In this document: positions 37,376 through 37,739 of the stretch, one piece after another
Layout of the letters: every line of letters begins with the position of its first letter
Position numbering within the stretch: the stretch's first letter is position 1
Virus record (IMG/VR): IMGVR_UViG_3300027508_000016
Span: 1-37,739 of that record
Origin: a virus
Strand: one strand, 5' to 3'
Length of the DNA stretch: 37,739 nucleotides
Made by a program: the position numbers and the translations under genes
The notes under the pieces: generated by a model
The model's input: only the letters and a program-made list of their open reading frames with translations
Database searches by the model: none
Told to the model about the DNA's origin: nothing

Positions 37376-37739
37376 ATGGATCTTGAAGTTCTTCGTTTTC
37401 ACGACAATTGTAAACAATTAGTTTCCAAAAGAGAATCGCTTATTGAAAACAGTTCTAATATTGAGACGTTGTGTATTGGATCAAGTCATGGTGATGGAAG
37501 TTTTGATCCAAGATATTTTTCAAACTCTTTTAATCTTTGCTTTAGATCTGCAGATATGGAGCATGTTGATTTATTGTATGATAAAGTAATAGATTCTCTT
37601 CCTAATGTAAAAAACATTATATTCTTTTACCCAATTTATTTTCCTGGTTGGTGTATACAATATGACATGCATGAAGGTTGGATTAGTTTATATCTAAATG
37701 AAATATTTAAACTTAATGTTAAGTATCAAGTCCATGAAG
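37376..37739 (+). CDS. SGNH-like protein, 3' truncated
   Basis: The frame is open from ATG 37376 to the end of the window (121 residues visible). After a helical start comes TLCIGSSHGDGSFDPRYF, then FNLCFRSADMEHVDLLYDKV and LPNVKNIIFFYPIYFPGW. The GSSH block followed by a strand-helix-strand with I-FF-P resembles the first half of SGNH/GDSL-type hydrolases found in polysaccharide or envelope modification loci. The catalytic Asp-His region lies beyond the window, so activity cannot be judged. The ribosome site is weak (GAAAG). Confidence 0.55.
   Translation, partial: MDLEVLRFHDNCKQLVSKRESLIENSSNIETLCIGSSHGDGSFDPRYFSNSFNLCFRSADMEHVDLLYDKVIDSLPNVKNIIFFYPIYFPGWCIQYDMHEGWISLYLNEIFKLNVKYQVHE

Noticed and set aside
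36985-37417. Minus-strand ORFs over the last tRNAs and the folded element
   Set aside because: They overlap four tRNAs and a sense gene start and contain tRNA-derived words; no promoter or ribosome site.
1-37739. CRISPR arrays, insertion sequences, integrase or attachment sites
   Set aside because: No spaced direct repeats, transposase motifs or recombinase genes were seen. The tRNAs are functional-looking genes rather than att fragments.

Overview
The window is a 37.7 kb piece of a low-GC, tailed-phage genome of the T4-like myovirus type. The gene order of neck, terminase, sheath, tube, portal, prohead core, protease, scaffold, capsid, UvsY, UvsW, gp55, gp47 and gp46 is the order seen in marine T4-like phages such as cyanomyophages and pelagiphages. 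The host looks like a Gram-negative bacterium. The phage carries a lipobox lipoprotein, a periplasmic PBP-like peptidase, and several TTGACA/TATAAT promoters with 17-bp spacing. The host genus cannot be fixed from this sequence.

Layout. Bases 1-7031 hold tail-fibre and adhesin genes: a truncated Gly-rich protein, a fibre with a C-terminal S74 self-cleaving chaperone, a 1024-residue structural protein, a second fibre-like protein and an XkdW-like small protein. Bases 7089-19883 hold the virion core: gp13, gp14, gp15, gp16 and gp17 terminase, gp18, gp19, gp20, gp67- and gp68-like core proteins, an unknown structural protein, gp21, gp22 and gp23. T4-type late promoters (T/C-ATAAATA) precede several of these, and a strong terminator follows gp23. 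Bases 19944-26334 hold a gp3-like tail protein, then UvsY, UvsW, a small unknown, the late sigma factor gp55, gp47, gp46 and a zinc-ribbon protein. Bases 26342-28224 hold peptide deformylase and two 7-deazaguanine genes, QueE and QueD.

From about 28.4 kb the window becomes an accessory region: 24 recognisable tRNA genes covering every amino acid except valine, mixed with small phage proteins. The small proteins include an AbrB-like N-terminal protein, an LPP20-like lipoprotein, a secreted PBP-type D,D-peptidase, an Asp/Asn beta-hydroxylase-like dioxygenase (the only clear minus-strand gene), a DUF7448-like protein, a three-helix membrane protein and a metallophosphoesterase. A truncated SGNH-like gene runs off the right end.

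How it fits together. Late genes are read from gp55-dependent promoters, while the tRNA/accessory region has host-type promoters and so is probably read early. UvsY, UvsW, gp46 and gp47 drive recombination-dependent replication that feeds gp16/gp17 packaging. The deformylase, tRNAs and possibly Que enzymes would support translation of an AT-rich phage genome. Que enzymes could instead feed DNA modification.

The least explained material is RNA-like. There is a T-arm/acceptor element in permuted order at 34.06-34.21 kb, a folded 136-nt element ending in CCACCA at 37.2 kb, and an attenuator-like element at 30.7-30.87 kb. Long hairpins also clasp pairs of tRNAs with apparent covariation, a terminator overlaps a promoter at 29.95 kb, and tRNA-Tyr and tRNA-Asp have non-canonical T-loops. 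All structures were folded by eye.
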